DNA of 64,000 nt, from NCBI RefSeq assembly GCF_000331245.1, contig NZ_ANFZ01000009.1, positions 558,001-622,000 of the forward strand, written 5' to 3'. The notes under the pieces are model-generated. The model had not been told where the DNA came from. It saw nothing but the letters and a program-made list of their open reading frames with translations, and searched no databases. Positions within the stretch are counted from its first letter, which is position 1. Each line of letters opens with the position of its first letter. This DNA is from Blastomonas sp. AAP53. GTDB lineage: Bacteria; Pseudomonadota; Alphaproteobacteria; Sphingomonadales; Sphingomonadaceae. This document shows positions 46,546-54,402 of the stretch, one piece after another. The position numbers and the translations under genes are program-made.

Positions 46546-48430
46546 CCTTGCCGCCATCCCATCGGCGCACGCACAGCGCGTGACCGACAACGCTGCTGCC
46601 GGGGCAGAGGATGCCTTTGGCACCAGCATCGGCAACGAGCGCGTCGGGCTGTACAGCGGCAGCGACGTGCGCGGCTTCTCGCCGGTGACAGCCAACAACA
46701 TCCGGCTGGAGGGGCTATATTTCGATCGGCCCGCCGCGTTCACCGACCGGCTGGTGCAGAGCAACGTCGTGCGCGTCGGGCTGACGGCCCAGAATTATCT
46801 GTTCCCCGCCCCCACCGGCATCGTCGACTACAAGATCAGGCCGGCAGGCAATGATCTGGTGGTCAGCACGATGTTGGGCCTCAACAGCTGGGGCGGCGGC
46901 AGGCTGGAGATCGATACGCAGATCCCGGTGATCCGCGACAAGTTGAGCCTGGTGGCGGGCGTCGCCGGTTTCGTCGACGAACTGGCGCCGGGCAACCAGT
47001 CGTTCTTCGGCTCGTACGCGCTGGCGGCTCGCTGGAAGCCGGCACCGTCGGTCGAGGTCATCCCGTTCTGGAGCCGGATCGACCTTTACAACCGCGAGGC
47101 TGCGCCGCTGTATACGCCCGAAGGCGCGTATCTGCCGCCGCGCATCGAGCGCCGCCGCTTCCCCGGCCCCGAATGGGCCGATCAGCGCAATACGGTTCAG
47201 CATTATGGCGCACTGACCAAGGCGGGGCTTGGCCCCAATTGGCAGATCGCCGCCGGATTATTCCGCTCGACATCGGACAGCGCGACGAACTTTGCGCAGA
47301 ATTTTACCTCCATGCGGCCCGATGGCACCGCGATCCGCCGCGTCAGCAGCGACCCGCCTTTGTCACTCGCCGGAACCAGCGGCGAACTGCGCATCAGCCG
47401 CAGCTTTGCCGATGGCCCGCGCCGTCACACGCTGCACGCAGCGCTGCGCGGACGCGAGCGGGTCAGCCGTTATGGCGGCGGCGCTTCGGTGAGCTTTGCA
47501 CGCGCGCCGGTCGATAGGGTGCTCGATATTCCAGAACCCGATTTCACGTTCACGCCGCAGACGGGCGAGCAGGTGCGCCAGGCGATTGCCGGTCTGGCGT
47601 ATGATGGCCGCTGGCAGGGCGTCGGCGGATTGAGCGTCGGGCTGCAGCATACATGGTACCGCAAGCGTGTAGACCGCCCCGGCGCGATCCTGGCGCGCAC
47701 CGATGACGAGGCCTGGCTCCCCAATGTCACCGCCTCTCTCGAGCCGACCCGGCGGCTGGCGCTTTATGCCAGCTATACGCGCGGGCTGGAGGAAAGCGGG
47801 ATCGCGCCAGACAATGCCGCCAACCGAACCGAGGCATTGCCTGCGATCCTCACCTCGCAGGTGGATGCGGGACTGCGCTGGAAAATCCCCGGCGGGATGA
47901 GCCTGGTCGCGGGCGTGTTCGATGTGCGCAAACCGTATTTCGCCGCTGACAGCGCAAATGTGTTTCGCGAGCTGGGCAATGTGCGCCATCGCGGGGTCGA
48001 ACTGTCCGCGACAGGAACGCTGCTGCCCCGGCTCACGGTCGTCGCCGGCGCCGTGCTGATGCGCCCCCGCGTCACCGGGGAGGCCGTTGATCTGGGCCGT
48101 GTCGGTCGTCGCCCGCTGGGCCAGCCATCGCAGTTGCTGACGCTGGCGACGCAATACGACCTGCCCGGCGTCAAGGGTGTGCAACTGACCTTCAACGCCA
48201 CGCATCGCGGTTCGCGCGCTGCCGACACGCGCAACCTGGTGTTCCTGCCAGCGCGCACCACGATCGACGCCGGTGTGCGCTGGCGGCTGAACATCGGCCA
48301 GAACCCGGCGCTGCTCAGGGTGCAGATGCTCAACGTCACCAACACTTATGACCTCGCGCTGGTCGGCAGCGGCAGCTATCAGGTCAATGCCCCGCGCCAG
48401 GTCACGATGTTCCTGACGGTGGATTTTTGA
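46463..48430 (+). CDS. Second TonB-dependent outer membrane receptor
   Basis: 655 residues if ATG 46463 is used; TTG 46490 gives a shorter, classical signal peptide (ARKSWRAFRALTLLSAASLAAIPSAHA). Either start lies inside the upstream permease gene in another frame. The plug has GTSIGNERVGLYSGSDVRGFSP and LEGLYFDRPAAFTDRLVQSNVVRVG; the barrel ends MLNVTNTYDLALVGSGSYQVNAPRQVTMFLTVDF. It is clearly distinct from the first receptor of the cassette. Translational overlap ties it to the ABC genes. Ligand unknown. Confidence 0.85.
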   Translation: MIICSAKNPLARKSWRAFRALTLLSAASLAAIPSAHAQRVTDNAAAGAEDAFGTSIGNERVGLYSGSDVRGFSPVTANNIRLEGLYFDRPAAFTDRLVQSNVVRVGLTAQNYLFPAPTGIVDYKIRPAGNDLVVSTMLGLNSWGGGRLEIDTQIPVIRDKLSLVAGVAGFVDELAPGNQSFFGSYALAARWKPAPSVEVIPFWSRIDLYNREAAPLYTPEGAYLPPRIERRRFPGPEWADQRNTVQHYGALTKAGLGPNWQIAAGLFRSTSDSATNFAQNFTSMRPDGTAIRRVSSDPPLSLAGTSGELRISRSFADGPRRHTLHAALRGRERVSRYGGGASVSFARAPVDRVLDIPEPDFTFTPQTGEQVRQAIAGLAYDGRWQGVGGLSVGLQHTWYRKRVDRPGAILARTDDEAWLPNVTASLEPTRRLALYASYTRGLEESGIAPDNAANRTEALPAILTSQVDAGLRWKIPGGMSLVAGVFDVRKPYFAADSANVFRELGNVRHRGVELSATGTLLPRLTVVAGAVLMRPRVTGEAVDLGRVGRRPLGQPSQLLTLATQYDLPGVKGVQLTFNATHRGSRAADTRNLVFLPARTTIDAGVRWRLNIGQNPALLRVQMLNVTNTYDLALVGSGSYQVNAPRQVTMFLTVDF

Positions 48431-48443
48431 CCGCCGGTCCGTG

Positions 48444-49121
48444 TCAGAACGGCTTGACCGTACCCAGGAAGCAGATGCCTGAGATAGTGATCCAGTAGAC
48501 ATAGGCCATCATCCGGCCATAGCCGATCTCGCGCTCCAGCGCGGCTTCCTGCACTGGGTCGGGACCCAGCGCCAGCACGCGAAACCGCGTGGTCCAGCGC
48601 CGCATGATCCAGCGCAGGCCAAGGCCGATGCACAGGGTAAAGCCGTAGAGCGTGAGCTTGCTGGCATACCAGCGCACCCCTTCGCTCGCTTCGAACGGAC
48701 CATGGCCGAGCAGCGAGGATATGCCCGTGATGAAGATCGCCGGGATCAGCAGATAGCGGATCGCCTCGTCCAATTTGGTCAGCGTGATGCCGATATCGGT
48801 CTCGCGGCTGAAGAACGCGCCCCAGCACAGCCCCAGCCATCCGGCAACGAACAGCCACATCGCGGTCAGATAGCCGCCGCCATAGGGTTGCAGACCGTAA
48901 ATGTTGCCCATGTGCAGCCCCAAGGGCAGCAGCAGGATGATGCCGGTGCGTGCCAGAATGTCGATGCGATAGGCGGTCTCCATATGCCGCCTGCGCTCGT
49001 CCAGCGACAGCGCCGGGTTGATGATATTGTAGCTCGACTGGAAAACCCCCCATTCCCCGCCCAGCCAATAGACCATCGCCAGGATATGCACCCAGCGCAG
49101 CACCAGTACCTCTTCGATCAC
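48444..49121 (-). CDS. Two-histidine integral membrane protein, CopD/HemJ-like in layout
   Basis: 225 residues from GTG 49121, preceded by a strong GGGGTGGGGG site. About five or six spans. His12 in RWVHILAMVYWLGG and His70 in LLPLGLHMG lie within predicted membrane helices, an arrangement seen in small haem-binding or copper-related membrane proteins (CopD, HemJ, cytochrome-like), though no family is matched with certainty. Last gene of a three-gene operon; 41 bases separate it from the small protein upstream. Convergent with the second receptor, 13 bases apart. Confidence 0.6.
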   Translation of the reverse strand: MIEEVLVLRWVHILAMVYWLGGEWGVFQSSYNIINPALSLDERRRHMETAYRIDILARTGIILLLPLGLHMGNIYGLQPYGGGYLTAMWLFVAGWLGLCWGAFFSRETDIGITLTKLDEAIRYLLIPAIFITGISSLLGHGPFEASEGVRWYASKLTLYGFTLCIGLGLRWIMRRWTTRFRVLALGPDPVQEAALEREIGYGRMMAYVYWITISGICFLGTVKPF

Positions 49122-49162
49122 GTGATTCCCCCACCCCAATTGGTTTCAATGCTTGCGCCGCG

Positions 49163-49522
49163 TCAGCGCACAGACAGCTCTTCGACGATGTCCAGGATCG
49201 GCGGATCGGGCTGTTCCATCGCCTCCACCTCCTGCTGGAACCCGCGCATGATCCGCGCGATATAGGCGCGCGTGTCTTCCCCGCGCTCCTGTCCTGCGGC
49301 ACGGTCAGGCGCATAGTCCTCGACTTCGCTCCGCCTGAGACTGCCGCCCGCTTCGAGCAGTCGCTCGACCGTATCGAGCCGCTCGCGCGTCGCGGACAGC
49401 TCGGCCGCCAGTGCCAGCGTCAGCGAATAGAGCCGGTCGAGCGCGGGCTCGTCGAAAAAGGCGGGGCGACGCCCCTTGGCACGCGCGCCTGATCGGGCGA
49501 TCCAGTCCAGTCCCTCGGTCAT
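49163..49522 (-). CDS. Small charged helical protein, unknown
   Basis: 119 residues from ATG 49522, which overlaps the methyltransferase stop as ATGA. No family recognised. It reads as helical and charged: LDRLYSLTLALAAELSATRERLDTVERLLEA looks like a coiled coil, followed by GEDTRAYIARIMRGFQQEVEAMEQP. No signal peptide or Cys-based metal site. Tight coupling to the methyltransferase suggests a partner subunit, by inference. Confidence 0.6.
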   Translation of the reverse strand: MTEGLDWIARSGARAKGRRPAFFDEPALDRLYSLTLALAAELSATRERLDTVERLLEAGGSLRRSEVEDYAPDRAAGQERGEDTRAYIARIMRGFQQEVEAMEQPDPPILDIVEELSVR

Positions 49523-50736
49523 GCGGCCATCTCCCGTGCGGGCGCAGCCTTCCACGCGCCATAGGCATTCCAGATCGCAGCGCGGCCATAATCCTCGGCT
49601 GCGCCATCGGGTGACGGCGGAAAGACATCCGGATCGACCACCGCGCGCACGCCGACGGAGAACTGCTCCGCCTTGGCGAAGCCCGCTTGCTCGAGCGCCT
49701 CCTCCATGCTCACCCCATGCATCGCAGACCAGAATGGCTCATTGTTGTTGAATGCGTCCCAATCGCGCATGAACTGTTCGAACAGCGGCATGGCGGGGCC
49801 ATATTGCGGCTGTTCGACATGCAGCATCAGCCCGCCGGGCTTGAGGACGCGATACGCCTCGGCCAGGATGCGCGGCATCGCGGCTGCGGAGAGCTCGTGC
49901 AGGAACATCGTCGTCTGCACCCAGTCGAAATGATCGTCGGGAAAGCGCGACAGGTCTTCGCCATCGGCCTGAACGAAGGTGATGTTCTTCACACCCAGCC
50001 CCGCCGCGCGCGCCGCGCCATAGCGCAGGCTGGGTCCGGCGGTGTCGATCGCGATCACATGAGCCTCGGGGAAGCCCTGTGCGATCGGCACCGCATTGTG
50101 CCCGACAGTGCAGCCGAGATCGAGGATGCGCGCAGGTGCCCAGCCGGGCCTGTTCGCCTTGGCCCAGGCGACCACCGCCTGCCCGCCGCCATCGTTGAGT
50201 GCGCCCAGCGCACCGCCGGTAGTGGCAAACAGGCCGACATCATAGTTCGCGCCCACCGTCACATCGCCGGGGCGCTCCTCGGAATGATAGCCGCCCGGCT
50301 GGCAATGAATGTCGACACAGGTCTGGTAGCGCGGCTGCTGAATGGCGGAATCGAGCTGCAACTGGCCCGAATGCGCGTTGAACTGCCGCGCCATCGCATC
50401 GAGCTGATCGAGCTGCCGCAGCACGGTCTGGCGGCCGTTCATCTGCCGCATCTCCATCGCGTTGCGCTTGAGCGCCGACCACATCCGGTGGAAGGTATCG
50501 CGGTTCATTGCGTCGCGGATTTCGTGACGATGCTGCGGGTCGCGGCCATGTTCGGCGCGAAATTCGGGAAGCACGCGATTGTCATACGCCAGCTGGTTGC
50601 CGCGCCCCAGGCTGCCGGACACATAGCGATTGAAATGGGTAAGAAAGTTGAACCGTGCGGCTTCGTCGTGTCGGGTGTTCGGCATCATCGGATGGCGTTT
50701 GAGCGCCGTGTAGGGCGGCGGCAAATCCATGGTCAT
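49519..50736 (-). CDS. Class I SAM-dependent methyltransferase with unusual N-terminal domain
   Basis: 405 residues from ATG 50736 (or 50730). Residues 1-200 are an N-terminal region of no recognised family, helical and Gln/His/Met-rich, with Cys140 and Cys145 near its end (QTCVDIHCQPGGYH). The Rossmann methyltransferase fold follows: motif I ILDLGCTVGH at 204-213, acidic AIDTAG, VQADGEDLSRFPDDHFDWV and LKPGGLMLHVEQP. Substrate unknown. It leads a three-gene operon preceded by an exact Fnr/FixK-type site and promoter at a fitting distance. Confidence 0.8.
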   Translation of the reverse strand: MTMDLPPPYTALKRHPMMPNTRHDEAARFNFLTHFNRYVSGSLGRGNQLAYDNRVLPEFRAEHGRDPQHRHEIRDAMNRDTFHRMWSALKRNAMEMRQMNGRQTVLRQLDQLDAMARQFNAHSGQLQLDSAIQQPRYQTCVDIHCQPGGYHSEERPGDVTVGANYDVGLFATTGGALGALNDGGGQAVVAWAKANRPGWAPARILDLGCTVGHNAVPIAQGFPEAHVIAIDTAGPSLRYGAARAAGLGVKNITFVQADGEDLSRFPDDHFDWVQTTMFLHELSAAAMPRILAEAYRVLKPGGLMLHVEQPQYGPAMPLFEQFMRDWDAFNNNEPFWSAMHGVSMEEALEQAGFAKAEQFSVGVRAVVDPDVFPPSPDGAAEDYGRAAIWNAYGAWKAAPAREMAA

Positions 50737-50854
50737 CGCTTCGGGCCTTTCGCAGGACAGGAGAGGGCTTGCCCCTTCATTTGGGTCGATTGGTGTGGCG
50801 TTGTGCCACCGGCGGCTTGCCGAACGCACATTCTTGGACCGTTCGGTACCGATA

Positions 50855-50860
50855 TTTGTA
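50855..50860 (-). promoter_or_regulatory. -10 element of the methyltransferase operon
   Basis: TACAAA on the minus strand, four of six matches to TATAAT with the key second A and the following T. No good -35 sits 17 bases upstream, as expected if Fnr/FixK replaces it. Confidence 0.5.
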
Positions 50861-50881
50861 CGGACAACTTCAGCCTTGAAA

Positions 50882-50895
50882 TTGATCCCGATCAA
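50882..50895 (-). promoter_or_regulatory. Fnr/FixK-type binding site
   Basis: TTGATCCCGATCAA is an exact match to the TTGAT-N4-ATCAA consensus bound by Fnr, Anr and FixK. Read towards the methyltransferase gene, 21 bases after the box comes TACAAA (50855-50860), a good -10. The implied transcription start near 50848 puts the box centre at about -40.5, the class II activator position, so low oxygen should switch the operon on. The predicted leader is about 110 bases. Confidence 0.72.
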
Positions 50896-51212
50896 ATTTG
50901 CCGCAATTTCTGCAGGGCATATCGCCATCATCGTGGGTGGCGGGTGGACCACACTTGCCACACGCCGACGACATCGCTGGCAACAAGGCCAGGCATCATC
51001 GCCGCAAACGTCGGCGCGCAGGTGCGTTCGGCCTGTGTTTCTCTGGCGACGATGCAAACTCTCACTATATCCATCATCAGGAACAAGCGGAGCGTAGCCC
51101 GCCCGCCCGCCGAGCGTCATCTTCGCCCAGCGGCTGCATGCACCGCACCGATCACCAGCCCAGGGGCGATGTCCATCTGGGTGTCGCACGGAACACGACA
51201 AGGACCATCGAC

Positions 51213-51707
51213 ATGAGACCAGAGCGCGATCCTGTCAGCCCCGGCCAGCGCAGCGTGTGGGATTTCCCCCGACCCGCGATTGCCAAGCCCTGCGATGCCC
51301 ATGTCCGGATCGAACATCTCGGAATGGTCGTGGCTGAAACCCGCGAGGCTGTCTGCACGTTCGAGACCAGCCACCCTCCCAGCTATTACATTCCGCCGCA
51401 CGCGATTCCACCCGGAGTGCTGCGGCGCGCAGAGGGCAGTTCGTTTTGCGAATGGAAGGGCGCGGCGGTCTATTGGGACGTGGTCGTGGGCAACATCGTC
51501 CTGCCCCGCGTCGGCTGGAGCTATCCCAAGCCCAGTGCCAGCTTTGCAATCCTGCGCGATCATGTCGCCTTCTACGCAGGGCCATTCGACCGTTGCACGG
51601 TCAACGGAGAAACCGTGTTGCCGCAACCCGGCGCCTTTTATGGCGGCTGGATCACATCGGGTTTCGCAGGGCCGTTCAAGGGTGGGCCCGGCAGCATGGG
51701 CTGGTAG
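51213..51707 (+). CDS. DUF427 domain protein
   Basis: 164 residues from ATG 51213. DUF427 motifs are visible: TFETSHPPSYYIPPHAI, RAEGSSFCEWKGAAVYWDV, SYPKPSASFAILRDHVAFYAG and GGWITSGFAGPFKGGPGSMGW. Structures of this small beta-rich family are known but not its role. An upstream open frame exists, but the family N-terminus starts close to the chosen Met. It stands alone, upstream of tRNA-Arg on the other strand. Confidence 0.85.
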   Translation: MRPERDPVSPGQRSVWDFPRPAIAKPCDAHVRIEHLGMVVAETREAVCTFETSHPPSYYIPPHAIPPGVLRRAEGSSFCEWKGAAVYWDVVVGNIVLPRVGWSYPKPSASFAILRDHVAFYAGPFDRCTVNGETVLPQPGAFYGGWITSGFAGPFKGGPGSMGW

Positions 51708-51789
51708 GACCGCCTGAGCGTTCCCGTATATCGCCTTGTTCCGAAAAAGCTGCTCCGGAGGCCTGAGGCATGACCAACGGGTCCGGAAA

Positions 51790-51866
51790 TGGTGCGCCCG
51801 ACAGGATTCGAACCTGTGGCCCCCAGATTAGGAATCTGATGCTCTATCCTGCTGAGCTACGGGCGC
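51790..51866 (-). tRNA. tRNA-Arg (anticodon CCT)
   Basis: 77 bases with the CCA end encoded. Acceptor GCGCCCG pairs perfectly with CGGGCGC; D arm GCTC/GAGC; anticodon stem TCAGA/TCTGG with loop TTCCTAA giving anticodon CCT (codon AGG); T arm ACAGG/CCTGT with loop TTCGAAT. AGG is a rare arginine codon in GC-rich sphingomonads. Confidence 0.97.
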
Positions 51867-51931
51867 TTGCGACGGGGTTTAGCCAAGCCAGGGCGGCATG
51901 GCAACGCCGTTTGGGTCACGTCGCCCTGGCT

Positions 51932-52435
51932 TCAGTTCTTGGATTCGGGGGGCACGACGGGGAATGGCAAAGGTGCGACGGCGACGCCCTCCTCGATCAA
52001 CGCTGCAGCATCTTCAGGCGCGGCCTGCCCATGGATGGCGGCGTGCTCCTCTTCGCCGTAATGCATCGCGCGCGCGCGATCGGCAAAGCTCTTGCCCACC
52101 CAGGTCGATTGCTCGAGCGCCTTGGCCTGCGCCTGGGCCAATGCCTGCAGCACCGCCTGCATTTTGACGATATCTGCAGGTGGCGGAGCGTTGCTGACCT
52201 GCACCGGCGCGATATCGCCGGGCGACGGGGCCTCGCGCGTGACTGGCAGCTGCTGGCTGCGTTGATTGCCCTTGGCGTTCAACCGCGGCGCCATCACCGC
52301 CTTGGCCACATCGGTCGACCCGCAGAATGCGCACGCCACCAGCCCCCGGGCACGCTGCTCCTCATATGCCTCGCTGGACGCGAACCACACTTCGAAGACA
52401 TGGTCGCCAGCGCATTTCAGGTCGTAGACGATCAT
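51932..52435 (-). CDS. DUF1178 family protein
   Basis: 167 residues from ATG 52435 (MIVYDLKCAGDHVFEVWFASSEAYEEQRARGLVACAFCGS), the typical start of DUF1178 with zinc-ribbon-like Cys8, Cys36 and Cys39. A Pro/Ala-rich middle leads to the conserved end WVGKSFADRARAMHYGEEEHAAIHGQA. Function unknown. It overlaps the amidase stop as ATGA, a common pairing in alphaproteobacteria together with grxC upstream. Confidence 0.88.
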   Translation of the reverse strand: MIVYDLKCAGDHVFEVWFASSEAYEEQRARGLVACAFCGSTDVAKAVMAPRLNAKGNQRSQQLPVTREAPSPGDIAPVQVSNAPPPADIVKMQAVLQALAQAQAKALEQSTWVGKSFADRARAMHYGEEEHAAIHGQAAPEDAAALIEEGVAVAPLPFPVVPPESKN

Positions 52436-53259
52436 GGCCGCACCGCCTCTGCCACGGGCCTGCGATTGGCGATAACAGGCACGCGCGCGCGAACATCCGC
52501 GATCTGTTCCAGTTCGATTTCGGCAAAACCCAGGCCGGGCTGTTCGCCCATGTCGAGCAGGACCGTTCCCCACGGATCGACCACCAAGCTATGACCATAT
52601 GTGCTGCGACCGTCTTCATGGTTGCCGGTCTGCGCAGCGGCAACGACGAAACAGGCGCTCTCGATCGCGCGCGCACGCAGCAGCACGTGCCAATGCGCCT
52701 GGCCGGTGGGAACCGTGAACGCCGCCGGGACCGCGATGATGTCCGCCCCCGCGCGGCTCAAGGCCGCATAGACGGCCGCAAATCGGATATCATAGCAGAT
52801 CGATAGCCCCAGAACGGCATGCGGCAGGCGAACCGCCACCGCCTGATCGCCCCCCTGATAGACCGCAGATTCCCGCCAGCTTTCGCCGGACGGCAGATCG
52901 ACATCGAACAGGTGAATCTTGTCATAGCGCCCAGCGATGCTGCCATCGGGTGCGATCACGAACGCGCGGTTGTGCCATCTGCCATCCGGATCATCGCCCT
53001 TGATCGCCAGCGAACCCAGATGCACCCACAAGCCAGCGGCAGCCGCTGCATCGCGCACTGAGGCGAGCACGGCATCGTCGGCTTCGTGACAAATGGTCTG
53101 GGTGGCTCTGGCGCGGTTCCGATCGAGCATGTTCGACATTTCCGGCGTGAACAGTATCTCTGCCCCGCCCGCCTTCGCATCGCGCACGGCTTTGACGAGC
53201 ACGTCGGCGTTTGCAGCCGGATCAGTGCCCGCGTTCATCTGGAGCAGCGCAATCTTCAT
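52432..53259 (-). CDS. Carbon-nitrogen hydrolase of the nitrilase superfamily (Nit-type amidase)
   Basis: 275 residues. Catalytic triad visible: E40 in LFTPEMSNML, K114 in RYDKIHLFDVD and C155 in GLSICYDIRF. The pattern and neighbours fit the Nit1/omega-amidase branch, which includes deaminated glutathione amidase. It lies 30 bases after the glutaredoxin gene, and a link to glutathione repair is plausible but not shown. Confidence 0.9.
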   Translation of the reverse strand: MKIALLQMNAGTDPAANADVLVKAVRDAKAGGAEILFTPEMSNMLDRNRARATQTICHEADDAVLASVRDAAAAAGLWVHLGSLAIKGDDPDGRWHNRAFVIAPDGSIAGRYDKIHLFDVDLPSGESWRESAVYQGGDQAVAVRLPHAVLGLSICYDIRFAAVYAALSRAGADIIAVPAAFTVPTGQAHWHVLLRARAIESACFVVAAAQTGNHEDGRSTYGHSLVVDPWGTVLLDMGEQPGLGFAEIELEQIADVRARVPVIANRRPVAEAVRP

Positions 53260-53289
53260 GTCAGCGAGCCAAGCGTGCGAGAGCCGCGA

Positions 53290-53547
53290 TCACAATCCCA
53301 GCATCGGGTCGAGCTTGCCCGCGCGGTCCAGCGCCGCCAGATCGTCGGACCCGCCAACATGCTGCCCGTCGATGAAGATCTGCGGCACGGTGCTGCGGCC
53401 ACCGGCGCGGCGGATCATCTCTGCCTTGGGATCGCCACCCATCGAGACCTCGACCTCGTCGAACGCGACGCCCTTGCTGCTCAGCAGCGACTTGGCGCGG
53501 AAGCAGTAGGGGCAGGTAAATTTGGTATAGATTTCGACCTTGGCCAT
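53290..53547 (-). CDS. grxC: Glutaredoxin 3
   Basis: 85 residues from ATG 53547, whose GGAGG lies eight bases upstream; an ATG at 53553 is too close to it. Dithiol active site CPYC at residues 12-15 (TKFTCPYCFRAK), TVPQIFIDGQHVGGSDDL for glutathione binding. It reduces disulfides with glutathione in the cytoplasm. First gene of a grxC-nitrilase-DUF1178 series. Confidence 0.96.
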   Translation of the reverse strand: MAKVEIYTKFTCPYCFRAKSLLSSKGVAFDEVEVSMGGDPKAEMIRRAGGRSTVPQIFIDGQHVGGSDDLAALDRAGKLDPMLGL

Positions 53548-53614
53548 GGGCATGTCCTCCAGCTCAATAATTGGGCGTTTTCCGCAGAAATGCAACCGTT
53601 GTGCCACCCTGGTG

Positions 53615-54361
53615 TCACATCATGGCACCCTCATCGCCTTCGCGCAGCACCCGCGCCCAGCAGAAGATGGTGACGCGCCGTGCGCCTGCCTGCTTGAGCA
53701 GACGCACGCAGGCATGCGTGGTTGCCCCCGTGGTATACACGTCATCGACCAGCAGAACGTGCCGGCCCGCGATGCGCGGACGCGTGTGGCTGGGAATATC
53801 GAACACGCCGCGGATGGCTGCACTGCGCTGCTTGCGGGTCATGCCCTTGAGCGGCGGCGTGGCCCGTACCCGGCGCAGCACATCGGTTTCCACCGGCAAC
53901 CGATGCGGCGCAGCAAGGGCGCGCGCGATCAGGATCGACTGGTTGAAACCGCGCTGCCACAGCCGCCAGCGATGCAGGGGAACGGGGATGAGCACGACAT
54001 CCTGCGTGTCGGCAGGCAGATGCCGCTGCAGGTGCCGGGCGACCAGCCTTGCCAGGCCAATCTTTCCGCCGTGCTTCAACTTGAGCACGATCGAGCGCGA
54101 GAGGTCGTCATACAGAACGGCGGCCTTGATTCCATCGTGCAGCGGCGGATGGGCCAGGCAGTCGGCGCACATCAGATCGTCATCGCGCCCATCGGCAAAA
54201 GGCTTGCCACAGGCCGTGCAGGCGGGGTCGCTGACAAAGCGCAGCGCATTCCAGCACTCGGCGCAAAACTGCAGATCGCCTTCGACCAGTACGCCGCAGC
54301 CGGGGCAGCGCGGGGGCAGCACCAGATCGACCAAAGCATGCAGGGCCCGGGCAAGTGTCAT
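53615..54361 (-). CDS. comF: ComF family phosphoribosyltransferase-like protein
   Basis: 248 residues from ATG 54361. Two zinc-finger-like Cys pairs at the start (CPGCGVLV...CAEC and CTACGKPF...CADC) and a type I phosphoribosyltransferase signature VLLVDDVYTTGATTHAC. ComF is needed for DNA uptake in competent bacteria; in others its role is unclear. Divergent from the methyltransferase gene, sharing a 41-base gap. Confidence 0.93.
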   Translation of the reverse strand: MTLARALHALVDLVLPPRCPGCGVLVEGDLQFCAECWNALRFVSDPACTACGKPFADGRDDDLMCADCLAHPPLHDGIKAAVLYDDLSRSIVLKLKHGGKIGLARLVARHLQRHLPADTQDVVLIPVPLHRWRLWQRGFNQSILIARALAAPHRLPVETDVLRRVRATPPLKGMTRKQRSAAIRGVFDIPSHTRPRIAGRHVLLVDDVYTTGATTHACVRLLKQAGARRVTIFCWARVLREGDEGAMM

Positions 54362-54402
54362 CCCCTCTTGTCGCGCGGCGCGCGCCCCGGCACAAGGCCG
54401 CG

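Larger units (their letters stand above)
50737..51212. other. 476-base intergenic region between divergent genes
   Basis: No convincing gene. A plus-strand frame of 122 codons (50729-51097) lacks a ribosome site and has no recognisable content. The region is less GC-rich than its surroundings around 50850-50900, where the Fnr/FixK-type box and a -10 element for the methyltransferase operon lie. The DUF427 gene presumably has its promoter nearer its start; none stands out. Confidence 0.55.

Noticed and set aside
50729-51097. 122-codon frame in the gap before DUF427
   Set aside because: No ribosome site, no domain, begins next to the opposite-strand methyltransferase start, and covers the Fnr-type promoter.
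40989-51866. Possible genomic island ending at tRNA-Arg
   Set aside because: The accessory-looking stretch adjoins a tRNA, but no integrase, transposase or second copy of the tRNA 3' end was found, and base composition does not shift.
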